The notes under the pieces: model-generated
What the model saw: only the letters and a program-made list of their open reading frames with translations
Database searches by the model: none
Told to the model about the DNA's origin: nothing
Assembly (NCBI GenBank): GCA_020744225.1
Contig: JAGMWG010000020.1
Coordinates: 62,001 to 126,000, forward strand
DNA: 64,000 nucleotides
Source: Paraphoma chrysanthemicola
Lineage: Eukaryota; Ascomycota; Dothideomycetes; Pleosporales; Phaeosphaeriaceae
Direction: 5' to 3'
Translations under genes and position numbers: made by a program
Part shown: positions 10,202 through 21,076 of the stretch, piece after piece
Position numbering within the stretch: the first letter of the stretch is position 1
How the letters are laid out: each line of letters begins with the position of its first letter

Positions 10202-12416
10202 TCAAATTACCGTAAATTGACGATATGTTCCACTGCATTTATTTCGACCAAATGGCCAATACTCGTCTTCGTCCACGGTGTCCTCCATATGGGTCCCAAG
10301 TGCTGAAGTAGGTGCGACCCAAAGTTCAGCAAAACCAACTCTTTTAAAAAGAAGGCTATGTGGATGTGTCGGTGCTAGGACTAGACAATATGCGCAGTGC
10401 AGCAGTCTCGCTACAATCACGACTACGACATGTCCGTCTTGAAGATCATGCTGATAATCTGGATGCCATTTAGTTCCGACGGCATAGCCATCGAGACGTA
10501 TACAAAGCTTCGAGATCTTCCGCGAACTGTCGTCGAGTACGTCTTTCCCTACGATCACGCCCCCAAGCGCAAGGCCTGTTAATACTAGCTGGCCTGCCGT
10601 GATCTCGCCTAGCGGATCATCACCAGCGGCGACCGTGTTTATAGATTGTACGGACGCTTCTTGACTGTAGTATTCTACCTGGATAGGCCAGCGGACGTCA
10701 CTTTCCGCTGAAGCCCACGACCATGACGGTGCCCGATAATCCTCATGTCTAGCCGCCGTCGGTGTCTGGAGATACCATAACAGATCAAACCACGCGTTGT
10801 CTTGCCAGATGCCGGCATAGTAAGCACACTTCCTTTCACTTTGGACATATCTAGCCACACCTTGGAGGGCTGGCAACATGTCTTGCCGAAAGCTCAGACT
10901 GCATCGTGTGTACTGACTGACGATGAGATGCCAGTTTCGTTGCACTCTTGATACCATATCACTCTTTTCGATCCCAGGAATACTCGAAGTCGCGAAGTGA
11001 GGATCATTGGCGCCCTTTGTCATCCGAATTGGTTCTTTCATGGAGTTTTCGTTCACATCGTACTGGTCGAGTTCACATGCTGTAACCTCTTTGCACTCCC
11101 AATACAACATGTCGTCCGCGAAGTGTACGATTCGAGGAGATAGTAGTCTTTCTTGGAAAGCCTGGTAGATTATTTTTCAGCATGGTGACTCATCTCTATG
11201 TGTAGATTGCGGCTTACCCATGCCCGTGTCAACAGTGGTAGCTGACCGGAAAGGAAATCATTCTCGTATCGCTGGATATCCTTTCGAACAACGATCTGGT
11301 ACGAAGTATCCGCATCTCTATGATCAGGTACAACATGCCTGTGATAGTATTCATCGTCTCTATAGGCGTCATAGAAACCAGCGTAGCTACCTGGAGCGTT
11401 CGTCGCCGCGAGCGTGACGTACGCTCCAGAGTATATCGCGACCATTTTGCTCCCCTCGTGTCTCCAATCGTCCACGCTATCTTGCAGTATACAAAGACTG
11501 TCGATCCAAAGATACTTGAGACCCAATCGATATGTCATGTCTACGGCATCCTGAAAGGTCTTCGGTAAATCGTTCCACGGAATACCATTATCCTGAAATG
11601 TCTGTATAGAACTTGCAGTGGCTCGAAGCGGCACGGTACCACCCCAGCAATGGCTTAGACATGCGTACCTGCCTGGCACTCTCACTTGACCACTCGACAC
11701 GCGTAAATGAATGGTCCGAGGACCTCTCAATTCGAGTACACGAGTAGGCAGATATGTTTGATCAGGAGCAGTAGTCTTGTGGCATCTCCTATGCGTGCGA
11801 TCGCATTTTAAAAGCCACTTCCGGATCATGCTTTGCGCAGCGCTTGCATCCTCTACACCAAGAGTAGCAGGATGATGCGACACTACTCGCCAGGGACAGT
11901 CAGTCCCTGTACAACTATTTGTTAGATACCTTCTTCCAAGAAGAGAGCTAACTGACCTGCCGGAGTGCTCACGTGAAGCAACAAGATCTTGAAGGCGTTA
12001 TCGAATGAAGTGTGCGCGAGACCAATTTTCAATCCCGATTCAGAAATATTTATCTGAAACTGTTTCACGCTCAAGAGATCAGTGGGCGGCACAATATCCT
12101 TGTAAGGCTCGGTGACGGTGCGCAAAAGCTCGCAGCCTGCGCAGCCGGCACACGCAGATAACAACAAACTCGGGTAGTCGACCCATAGTAACCACGAGCA
12201 TTCTAATCCGTTACAGAGCGCACAATTGCTCGACCGTCTCAAGCGATCATTGGCAGATTCTGAGGTTGTGAAAGGGTGCTGCTGCGGAAATCGTGTAGCG
12301 TTTTCGGTATCTTCGTCAGAGCTGATGAGATCGATTCTCGCGTCCATGTTATGTGATGGATTGTTTATGTAAATAGACCTTGGTGTGGACATTTCCAGCG
12401 GCTTTGAGCAGAACAT
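10202..12416 (-). CDS. HET-domain protein 1 (heterokaryon incompatibility)
   Basis: Three minus-strand exons, 12416-11957, 11906-11218 and 11161-10202, give 702 aa. Introns are GTCAGT...TACAG and GTAAGC...ACCAG, and frames agree. The three diagnostic HET blocks are present in order: YACLSHCWGG, KYLWIDSLCILQD, and RAWAFQERLLSPR, the last created only by joining exons 2 and 3. The N-terminus has a Cys-rich segment (CALCNGLEC, CAGCAGCELL) typical of this 'C-x-x-C plus HET' class. The C-terminal part has the YRAPSWSWAS motif found after the HET domain in many paralogues. HET proteins trigger cell death when incompatible fungal strains fuse, but most paralogues, including this one, have no known partner. 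A second possible start is the ATG at 12392. It is divergent from the DUF3176 gene. Confidence 0.9.
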
Positions 12417-12928
12417 CGAGCTGTGTAAGCGCCGTGGACCTTTCTGCGAAGCGAGGGCGGGGTTCGTGCATACCCAGGCACCATGGCACTAGCAACTGCA
12501 ACCTGAACTTGCATCGACTCTGAGGCTCAGCTTCAACAATTCCAGCATTCCCAGACTGAAGACGCTGTCGCGAAGTTCCAGTCTATGACTTCGCTGCACT
12601 GCGCCTTCCACGCGTAACCACATGCGCCCCGGTGGCGGTGCATATTTAATGATCTATGTACATGGTCTCGGTCCTTATCCAATCAAGCGCCCCCTGTTCG
12701 TTGCAAACAGTCTGACCGGTGAGCTTTGTGCGTCATCACAGCTCACCACGCCGAGAAGCACACTCGCACTACGCAGCCAGAAGAGGAGATGGTGCGTCTG
12801 CCAAGGTGCACGTCTTACACGCCGATCACGTATACAAGCACCCCATATAATGTAGAGCCGCATCGCTAGGAAGGGAGTAGTCAATATGATATCATTCCTT
12901 CCTTCTCATATCGCAGCTTTCCTCCAGA
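12417..12928. other. Divergent intergenic region between HET-1 and the DUF3176 gene
   Basis: 512 bases lie between two outward-facing starts, so this is presumably a shared promoter region. I see an AT-rich stretch near 12638-12655 but no element I can name. Confidence 0.45.
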
Positions 12929-15228
12929 ATGTATCCGATCAGATCCGTCGAAGCAGAGCCGCACAGCGTGCAGTTGGAGCACGTTGATTCGACAACTTGC
13001 GGTACCAAAAGTTCATCGTGTGAAAGTCTTCTGGAGCGTGTCACACAACATGATCGAACGAAGCCCTCAATCAGCAATAGTGCTGAGTCCAGCTCGTACA
13101 CACATCGAGACGTCGAGAACCACCGAGATACTTCTTGTTCACCCTCTCTTGAACTAGGCGCTGAACGAGCATTCCCGCCTGCGCCGTCTGATCATTCAGT
13201 ATCTTCACAATCACTTAATATCGAACACTTGAAGAAGACCGCACGTGGCAAATCACGGCAACTTGGGCAAACCTCAGTCTCGCTGCGCTATCTACTTCGC
13301 GTGTGGAGATGGGAGATGATGACGTGGTTCTTAGGGACGGCAGGTTTCGTAGCTAACATTATCCTGATCTCGCTCTGGAGAGGTGAGCTGCAGAGTCGCT
13401 GGAAACCAGACATTCAGATCACTACCTTTGTTGCAGCGCTAGCACAGCTGTCTCAATCCGCACTACTCGTCTCAATAGCTTCATGCATTGCACAGCTGAA
13501 GTGGCAGTGGGTCAGTCGTCGCGAGCGCCCAGCATCTGATATAGCTATGTTCGATATAGCGAGTCGTGGGCCGGATGGTAGCATGCGGCTACTTTGGCAC
13601 TTTGCTTGGAAACAGTGAGTTGACGATGGCGAATGGAAAGAACATGGCTGATTGAGCAGACACCTGGCATCCCTAGGAGCTGTTTCCACCATCTTACTTC
13701 TCGGCTTTCCTGCTTTTGTGCAGCAAGCTGTTCAGATCGAGGTCCATAACTTCCCATATGCTGGTAGCGAGTACGCACAAGTGCAGCGGGCTACACAGTA
13801 CAATGCGTCTCACCAATCTACCTTCTATCGTGATGATGGGATGGGTAGAAACTCATGGTTCTCTGTCACTGGAGGTAAGTCTATCATGATACAATCCAAT
13901 TTTCTGCTTTGACTGTTGTTTCATGGCTATAGTCTGACTTGGCAGATGTGGACCTCTATCTCAAGAGCGCGCTGGAAGCAGGATTGCTAGCCTCAAAAGT
14001 CACCCCTTCAAATGTCACAGGTCTTTGTGCAAGGCAAACATGTTCGTGGGACGAGTATCGTACGCTTGCAATTTGTTCGCATGTGGACGATGCCGAACCA
14101 ATGCTGGTGTTTCCAACGAATACGACTGCGCCAGATTTCCCACCACACATTCCGCTTGGAAGAGAGGAATTCCGTGAAGGAGTGAAATCGCCGTATCAAA
14201 TCGCCAAAGACAGTAATTTCCACGTTCAAGCCAGATTTTTCGCAGCAGATAAAACAGACGCTAAAGACGCAGGCCAAGAAGCTGCACGCGTGCTACGAGC
14301 ACGTCCAACACCCAATAATACCGCAACCGGTCTTTCGGATCTCGCACACATCTACATCTCGTACTACGACCCATGTTTTAAAGTGGATGGAGTTTCGATG
14401 GACTATAACCCCGCGGTCTGGAAAGCACATCGAGCATCATTCCACCTATGCATACAAACCCACAACACATCATATAACTCCTCGGGCATGCACACCGATG
14501 TGCTCCATACTGAAGAGGGCATGGCTTGGAACACCGAAATTCCCATTCACCTTACAGTCATTGATCCAAACTTGGACGCAAAGTCGTTGAAATACTGTGC
14601 GCAGCTTTCAGACTCTGACGACAAATTCTGTATGAGTAGACGATCGGTCAGACTTATTGGTGGTCAACTGGCTAGTACACTGGATATTTCCGCGCGTTGG
14701 GGTGCACCAAGGAATCTTGTGTATTCGCAATGGGCGCCTGATCTAGGTCGCGATATCCTCGGGCTCGACCCAGCGGTGTGTAGCAATGATACGATCCTCG
14801 GGAAAGACGGATTCGAGCGGCGGATGACAAACATCGCTGCTAGTTTATCGAATGCGTAAGTGCGTCCGCATGCATGCTGAAATCAATGGCTAATTTAATG
14901 CAGCTTGCGTACAGCGGGCAGTGGCGTCAATGTTAATGGAACCGCGTACGAAATCGAGGCGACTATACAAGTGAATTATGTATGGCTTGTGGCGCCTAGT
15001 CTGCTTTACATTATCATTTCGATGTTCTTCTTCGCAACAGTCGTGCAGACGAACAATCTTCCGCCTTGGAAGTCGTCAGCTCTTGCGCTCCTGTGGTGCC
15101 GAGATCCTGAAGACGATCGCCTTACAACTGTGGATGAGATGAAGAGGCGCGGAGAGCAGGTTTCAGTCCTACTAGAGGACACTGGCGATACATGGCGGCT
15201 AACGGAAAAGCCTTGTCGTTCGCGATAA
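12929..15228 (+). CDS. DUF3176 family membrane protein
   Basis: Four exons (12929-13614, 13660-13874, 13946-14855, 14904-15228) give 711 aa with all phases consistent. The diagnostic part is at residues about 120-230: WRWEMMTWFLGTAGF, then SALLVSIASCIAQLKWQW and FDIASRGPDGSMRLLW. This is the DUF3176 signature (WxWE..., SQxKWxW, FDxASRGPxGS). Predicted membrane helices lie near residues 128-148 and 160-185, at the exon 2 start (LASLGAVSTILLLGF), and near the C-terminus (YVWLVAPSLLYIIISMFFFA). The long segment between the last two has paired cysteines and several N-x-S/T sites, as expected for an extracellular or lumenal domain. The family is widespread in filamentous ascomycetes and its role is unknown. 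The N-terminal 110 residues are Ser-rich and likely disordered. Confidence 0.85.
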
Positions 15229-16203
15229 ACCGGCATTATTTCCATAAGGGCCAGTATGGCGTCCAGCCTACGTAACGTACAAAGCATTTTCTGTCATGTT
15301 CTCATCTAGCCGATGGCTACGCGATAGCCAACGTAAGCGCATAACTCTCATCTCGCATCATTCCAAGACTGTGTCCAAGGGCCTTCTACTACGTCTCTCT
15401 CCCCATCCCTCTTATCCTCTCATTCCAGAAGGCATAGGATGTTCTTGACGGGTCGAGGGCGGTATTGAGTTTCCTTCACGTCAAGCACTTCGCTATTGGG
15501 CAAAATCCTGGCCCGTCGTTTTCGGTCATTGACAGCTCTGATTTGATGTATGACACTCGACCTATCCGGTTTTGGCTCGCCGCATCGTGAAGAATCACCA
15601 TGATTTCATGAAGACTCAAGACGCCACGATAAATACACATTAATCTGCAGTATTTGAGCGTTGGTGCCAAAGGGCATGCTCAGCAGAGGTTTCAGAATCT
15701 CAACGAACTCCAACGCATACTGCAGTAATTGATGCATTCGCAGGTGCTGTTGCACCAGTGTAGCAGTCAACGTCTGAAGTGAAACAGTTGTCACGACGTC
15801 GTACGCTTGAACAAATTTCGAACAAATCAGTAGCGGACGAGGTCCATCTCAAAGAGGTAGGTGTAGGGATAAATTTTGGTTTTACGTGCTGTTGCCGGCT
15901 CTTTGGCAGTGGGCACTATCTTGCTTGCTGCATGAATCGGTTGATACTAATGTGTGACAGACAGTGGTGACTTGGGCAAGACTTGGGAGAGAAATCACTC
16001 GGAGCAGCATAACCTGCCTATGTCTCTCGCAAGTTTTCACGTAACTATATATGGTAAGTTCATTGGCATTAGCAAGTTAAACGCATACGCCAGCGGGTTT
16101 CGATGGAGGTCACTCGCGAGTCGCTAACTCGCTCGGAATTAGCTGTGCTGAAGAGACATAAAGTGTGTGGCGCAGCTGCGGCACCTAGATTAACTTCAAA
16201 GTA
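15229..16203. other. Convergent intergenic region, nothing recognised
   Basis: About 1 kb between the 3' ends of the DUF3176 gene and the PTH11-like gene. Only short unsupported frames are present. Confidence 0.5.
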
Positions 16204-17370
16204 CTATCGTGACCCTACACTTTCTGTCTCAACTCTTACTGTCGTATTCTGCATGATGTGTTTCTTGCTCGAGAAGGAGTTCACTTCGTCATCGTCCATC
16301 CTTTCCCATCCCTTTCCTTCAACCTTGGCACGGTATGGCCCACTAGCAGACGCGGAACTCGTTGCACCCAGCTTAAGTGACTCGAGCTGCACGCCTGATC
16401 GGGCACTGGCATCCAGTTTCTGTTGGCTTCCCTTTCCATAACCAGATGCAAAGTTCGAGGGTCCCTCCGAATTGCCCTTGCTCCTCCCAGACGATCCCAT
16501 GGTCGAGCGCAAGCACGCGAAAAGGCGACGCATGGGAGGTATCGAGGCTGCCACAATGCCTACACCCGACTCGACATTGGACCAGATGGTAACGTTGGCT
16601 GATTGATAGAGAACATCTGTGGTATGACTGTAATACTGGAAGTACGGCATACGCACAACAGCAGCCAGGCTGGCAAAAGCTCCCAGGCCAAGTACGCCGA
16701 TCAGGCTGTATCGCACCCGGGCCGCAACCTGGAGATCTTTGAGTACGAAATAGGGGATCACCGCACACGTCAAGTCGGTAATGATGGTGGCCACGCTGGC
16801 TGCGTAGCTAAGGGCCAGAATGATATTCCTGTCTCCACACGTGCCCAGCGTGGGGTTCCATGTAGCGGGCCAGGGCCTACACAGCAGTACCAGTGAGAGG
16901 ATAGCGATAACGCAAACGATGCAGCTCAGAGTGACGACAACCCAAAGTATGGCGCGGTAGATCTTATGGCTCGTGATTCGGAATAGTGCCGTGGCGATGG
17001 CAATTTTGCAAAAGGGGATCGACAATGCGTACGACAGTTGCCAGTACGTGTTGTACTTCGCTGCTTTGATCATCTGCAGCGGGGTCAAGTCCACATCCCG
17101 AGTACCGAGCCCGTAGTAGCAAGCTTTACTTCCGGTAATGCAGCCCGAAATGAATGGGGCGAGAGCAAGGACGAGAAAGAAGTCATCGAGACCGAATGCA
17201 CGTTTGTCAGACCGCGAGAGCCAGGTGCGGATTGATAAACGAATGCCGACTAGGATGACAGAGAGACTGCCTAGAAAACATGAGACGATGATTGTGGTTT
17301 TGGCGAGGCCCTCAGGCACAATGGGTGGTTGAGCATCCACCAAGGACGGCGGAATAACGTCCATTGACAT
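16204..17370 (-). CDS. PTH11/SAT4-like integral membrane protein (fungal rhodopsin-domain family)
   Basis: A single-exon 388-aa protein, with either of two ATGs at 17370 or 17364. It has about seven hydrophobic segments. Family motifs of the SAT4/'rhodopsin domain' group of PTH11-like receptors are present: RLSIRTWLSR...FGLDDFFLVLAL after helix 1, the YNTYWQLSYALSIPFCKIAIA helix, the CRPWPATWNP loop, CGDRNIILALSYAA, TDLTCAVIPYFVLKDLQV, and a final EVESGVG-like region (SNVESGVGIVAASIPPMRRL). There is no CFEM domain at the N-terminus. The C-terminal tail is Ser/Gly-rich and cytoplasmic. PTH11-type receptors sense surfaces or host cues in some plant pathogens, but for this subfamily that role is an inference. 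Confidence 0.88.
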   Translation of the reverse strand: MSMDVIPPSLVDAQPPIVPEGLAKTTIIVSCFLGSLSVILVGIRLSIRTWLSRSDKRAFGLDDFFLVLALAPFISGCITGSKACYYGLGTRDVDLTPLQMIKAAKYNTYWQLSYALSIPFCKIAIATALFRITSHKIYRAILWVVVTLSCIVCVIAILSLVLLCRPWPATWNPTLGTCGDRNIILALSYAASVATIITDLTCAVIPYFVLKDLQVAARVRYSLIGVLGLGAFASLAAVVRMPYFQYYSHTTDVLYQSANVTIWSNVESGVGIVAASIPPMRRLFACLRSTMGSSGRSKGNSEGPSNFASGYGKGSQQKLDASARSGVQLESLKLGATSSASASGPYRAKVEGKGWERMDDDEVNSFSSKKHIMQNTTVRVETESVGSR

Positions 17371-18668
17371 GACGAACTATACCGGACCGAGCGAAGCTAG
17401 TGTGGCCTCGGATAGACTTGAGGGTGGAAACAGCTGAGCTGTGTAAAGAGAAGTAAGCGCTAAGACGGTGTCGTTTCGGCGTGAGGAGCGACTGTCTTTG
17501 TAGCTCAACGTGCGTATGTAAATACTTCAAGGACCCGTATGCGGGAGTCAGGTACAGGCTGCTAGCGCGACCAGGCATATATGCAGCACGTCAGGGACCC
17601 TGGTGGGTGCCAGGCACTGGCTGCTAACGTTTCTCGTAATATAATGGGTCCCCAGCCAAGGCGTGCAGCCCCGTAATCTTCAAACAGAGAATCACAAAAG
17701 CGAAAAGTTGCGCAGAATGTGTATTCTGTACAAAAGGTATAGACCTTCGTGCACATCTTTCGAACATCCATCTTGGATATTTCAATAACAGATTGTGGTA
17801 TCCCATACGAAACATTCTGATGCGAGCGGCGGACAGGAAGAACTGACAAGAGCTTGGTCTGAATGTCGTGTACAAAACGCTTTTGGGCTCCACAGGTGGC
17901 TCAGTTGCCTTGTTGGGAATGACACTTCGGGTGGTGTGCATCGCATTTTTCAGAGTGAAGGGAGCGTCGATGGAAGATCCCAATGAAGATTCAGCCTCAG
18001 GAAACGCTGCGCGCTTCGCGGAGCGATCCGTCCGGACAGACCGATGAAGCTTGGGCTGGTGCAAAGCCCGCGGGTATCGGGTAGTCGTCGACTAAAACTC
18101 GGCACGGGGAATTACTAGTCGTGAATCCTCCGCGGTCTAGTCTTCATGCAGGAAGACTAAAGCCAATTGGAGGTCGGGAGCATGTGGCCGGTCCACGCTA
18201 CTGCCAACGTTGCACTGGCCGCCGAACAGGCATAGTCGAGAAAGTCGCTCCGCAAATATGAGTCCTGTCGCTTTCTACTCTTAGTTACGATCGTCGCCAA
18301 AATCCTGCATCTGCAACGAGTATTATCTTCCTTCAGAACACATCGCACATGGCTGGACTTTAATTCGCTCGAAGATCATTATATTGAAGGCATTTCGTGC
18401 ACAAAATGGTTACCTTGTTTAAATGTTTAAGGTAGTAGACTTTCGTACAGTAGTAAAAGGACAATTCTCGCATGATTGCCAACACCTGCCTTAGCGAGCT
18501 GAAACCAACAGGATCATGCATGGACAAGTAAGGCCCCCTGGTTCAGGAGCTGCCGCCAATTCGCCGACGAAAAGGCGGTCGAGTGGCACCTAGGCATCTT
18601 TCAATCTTGCTCTACAGCCAACGTAGCTTTGCTCGCCGCACCTCACAACGACAGCATTATACCCTTCG
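17371..18668. other. Divergent intergenic region, nothing recognised
   Basis: 1.3 kb between the PTH11-like gene (minus) and the P450 gene (plus). The longest frame, minus strand 17624-18064, has no ATG start near its 5' end and no family motif, so I do not call it. Confidence 0.5.
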
Positions 18669-20330
18669 ATGAATGATGCCACTGCATGCGCGGGGCTGGC
18701 TGCCATCAGCACATTCGCCCTTCGTTCTCTCTTTGAAGGGTCTTCCATCCAGCTCCTTCTGACCGTCTTCACGGCGCTTTACTTACCTCTCAAGTACTAT
18801 CGCATCTTCCTATACCCTTGGTACTTTTCTCCCTACCGCCACCTCCCCACTCCAACCGACAACTTCTTGTTCTTCGGTCAAGCAATAAATTTTGTCAAAG
18901 CATCTTCTCCGATAGAACTTTACGTGAAATGGATGCGCGAATGGCCCGACGCGCCTGTCATTCGCTACTTAACTTTTGGCAATACCGAAGTACTTGTCGC
19001 CAATAGTCTCGATTCCTTCCGCGAACTACTGCAGACAAAATGCTACGAGTTTCGCAAGCCAGACCGATGGCATCGAATCGTGGGGGCCATTATTGGAAAG
19101 GGTGTTATTAACATGGAAGGCGACGACCACAGGGCCGCAAGGAAGATGCTCACAGGCGCTTTCAATGTGCCCAACAGCCGAAAGCTGATTCCTGTCTTTC
19201 AGCAGAAGGCTAGAGAAGTTTCGGCCCTCTTTGAACGCAGCATCGCCGCCGATAAGACCAGCGATGGCACAGGTGTTTTTATAGCCACCGACACGTTCCA
19301 AAGCTTCACACTGGACACATTCGGTGTTATCAATCTTGGTGTTGAGCTAAATCACCTTCGATCAATCACCTTCGAAAACGACAAAGGCAAGAGTGAAAAG
19401 ACTAGGAAGAAGGACAGCACATGGACTTTCCATTCCGCATACGAGACCATCTTTGCGCCCGGCCCTCTTGGCGGCATACTCATGTTTGCCAACGCCTTCG
19501 TTCCAGTTCGATGGCTTCCCATCAAGGAAAATCGAGACTTCGCAGGCGCGTGCGCTTTCCTACAGGCCACTTTGAAGCAGCTGATCAGCGAACGGATACA
19601 TACAGTGCACAAAGCAATCCAAGAGGGCACATACGAACAAGCGAAGTCTCGCGACCTGCTCACGTTCATCGCGGAAGAGATGGCACCTGGTGGACCTGCG
19701 GAGGGCTTGACCCAACACAATCTCCTTGGTCACATGTTACAATTCATGGCCGCCGGTGGTGATACTAGCGCTAACACGCTGAGCTGGAGTGTCTACATTT
19801 TGAGCAAGCACCAAGATATCCAAGACAAGCTGCGAAGCGAGATTCTAGGTCTCTACGACAACGAATCCAACCCACCTTATGCGAGTATTGATGCCCTGCG
19901 TTACTTGGACGCCTTCATCAAGGAAATATTGCGGCTGTATTCGCCGGCGGCTTCTATTCACCGTCAAGCTATACAAGACCTGACCATTGACGGCATCGTG
20001 GTCAAGGAAGGTACCGTTGTGGATGGAATTTGGGCCGTGGGTCACTTTAATCCACTCGTTTGGGGCAAGGATGCGGACGAGGTGAAGCCGGAGCGATGGT
20101 ATCCGGAGAACGCCACGGCTAAGTCACAAAACCTGTATGCTTTCCAGGCATTCTCGAACGGACCTCGCATCTGCATCGGCAAAGCAGCAGCGATGATTGA
20201 GCTTAAGACGCTGTTTGTCGAGATGGTTAGGCAATATCGCTTCATCAAGGTTGAAACTGAGCCAGTCATCGAAAACCCGAGCTTAGTTCTCAAGCCGACT
20301 CAACTACGAGTCAGAGTGGGAAGGGTGTAA
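18669..20330 (+). CDS. Cytochrome P450 monooxygenase
   Basis: An intronless 553-aa frame with all P450 landmarks. An N-terminal membrane anchor (about residues 27-45) is followed by a proline-containing hinge (YRHLPTP). The I-helix motif AAGGDTSA lies near residue 360, with Thr as the oxygen-activating residue. The ExxR motif is in IKEILRLYSP. The PERW meander segment is EVKPERWYPE. The heme loop is FSNGPRICIGKA near 500, with the cysteine ligand in the F-x-x-G-x-R-x-C-x-G pattern. It is a microsomal class II enzyme that would need an NADPH-P450 reductase encoded elsewhere. The substrate cannot be inferred. Neighbours (PTH11-like receptor, HET gene) do not form a recognisable biosynthetic cluster. 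Confidence 0.96.
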   Translation: MNDATACAGLAAISTFALRSLFEGSSIQLLLTVFTALYLPLKYYRIFLYPWYFSPYRHLPTPTDNFLFFGQAINFVKASSPIELYVKWMREWPDAPVIRYLTFGNTEVLVANSLDSFRELLQTKCYEFRKPDRWHRIVGAIIGKGVINMEGDDHRAARKMLTGAFNVPNSRKLIPVFQQKAREVSALFERSIAADKTSDGTGVFIATDTFQSFTLDTFGVINLGVELNHLRSITFENDKGKSEKTRKKDSTWTFHSAYETIFAPGPLGGILMFANAFVPVRWLPIKENRDFAGACAFLQATLKQLISERIHTVHKAIQEGTYEQAKSRDLLTFIAEEMAPGGPAEGLTQHNLLGHMLQFMAAGGDTSANTLSWSVYILSKHQDIQDKLRSEILGLYDNESNPPYASIDALRYLDAFIKEILRLYSPAASIHRQAIQDLTIDGIVVKEGTVVDGIWAVGHFNPLVWGKDADEVKPERWYPENATAKSQNLYAFQAFSNGPRICIGKAAAMIELKTLFVEMVRQYRFIKVETEPVIENPSLVLKPTQLRVRVGRV

Positions 20331-21076
20331 GAGAGATTCATATGACAATCCAGGAAGCTCGAGGATTTAGATGACTTGAAATACTCTACATTATTGGATG
20401 AACCTTTTACCCATTCACAATTGATGTATAGTAACAGAAATCGAGAATGAACGACAAACAAATGTTCCCGTCCATTCTCTAGGGACCTAGCGCAATCCAT
20501 ACGACAGCATAGCCCATGACCTATGCCTCATTCTTATCCTTGTCCTCGCTGCCTTGCATTCAGCGACTAATTCCGCTCAATTTCACGACGGAACATCGCC
20601 TTGATGTTGGGTCTAAATGTTGACCGAGTGCTGTGTATCGAGCTCATAGTCTAAAAATGACTACTCGTCAGCTTCAATAAGAAATGAAAAGCAAATGAAA
20701 TAAAATCTACCGGTTTCGTGGGGGCCATGATTAAGTAGGTGTCGAATGCACATGCACCCCAGCGAATCGCGATGCATGCTAGCAAAATCGTCCACGATGT
20801 TCACGATGCCAAGGCTGATTTGGCATTTCGCTACTACGCCCGTCAGCGACATTTCCGTGGTGTTGGCGTCGAGATGGGTTTTATGAATTATATCGGTGTT
20901 TCGGAGCGAATTGAGCTTGGAGTAAACCATCTGAAGCTTGAAACTAATCTGATTTCATATAATCAAGGCGTGTAAGTAGTGAAATTTCCCTGAACATTAT
21001 GCCACCAAGGTTTCCAGTCGCATGCGATGCAACATAATTGTGAAAGTGACTTTGTCGGTCGATTGTGACAAGACTG
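20331..21076. other. Convergent intergenic region, nothing recognised
   Basis: About 750 bases between the 3' ends of the P450 and HET-2 genes. It is AT-rich near 20640-20710 and has no supported coding frame. Confidence 0.5.

Noticed and set aside
17624..18064. 146-codon minus-strand frame
   Set aside because: Starts without an ATG and shows no domain; likely chance in a GC-balanced intergenic region.
16204..20330. PTH11-like receptor and P450 as a secondary-metabolite cluster
   Set aside because: No backbone synthase, transporter or transcription factor is nearby; adjacency alone is not evidence.
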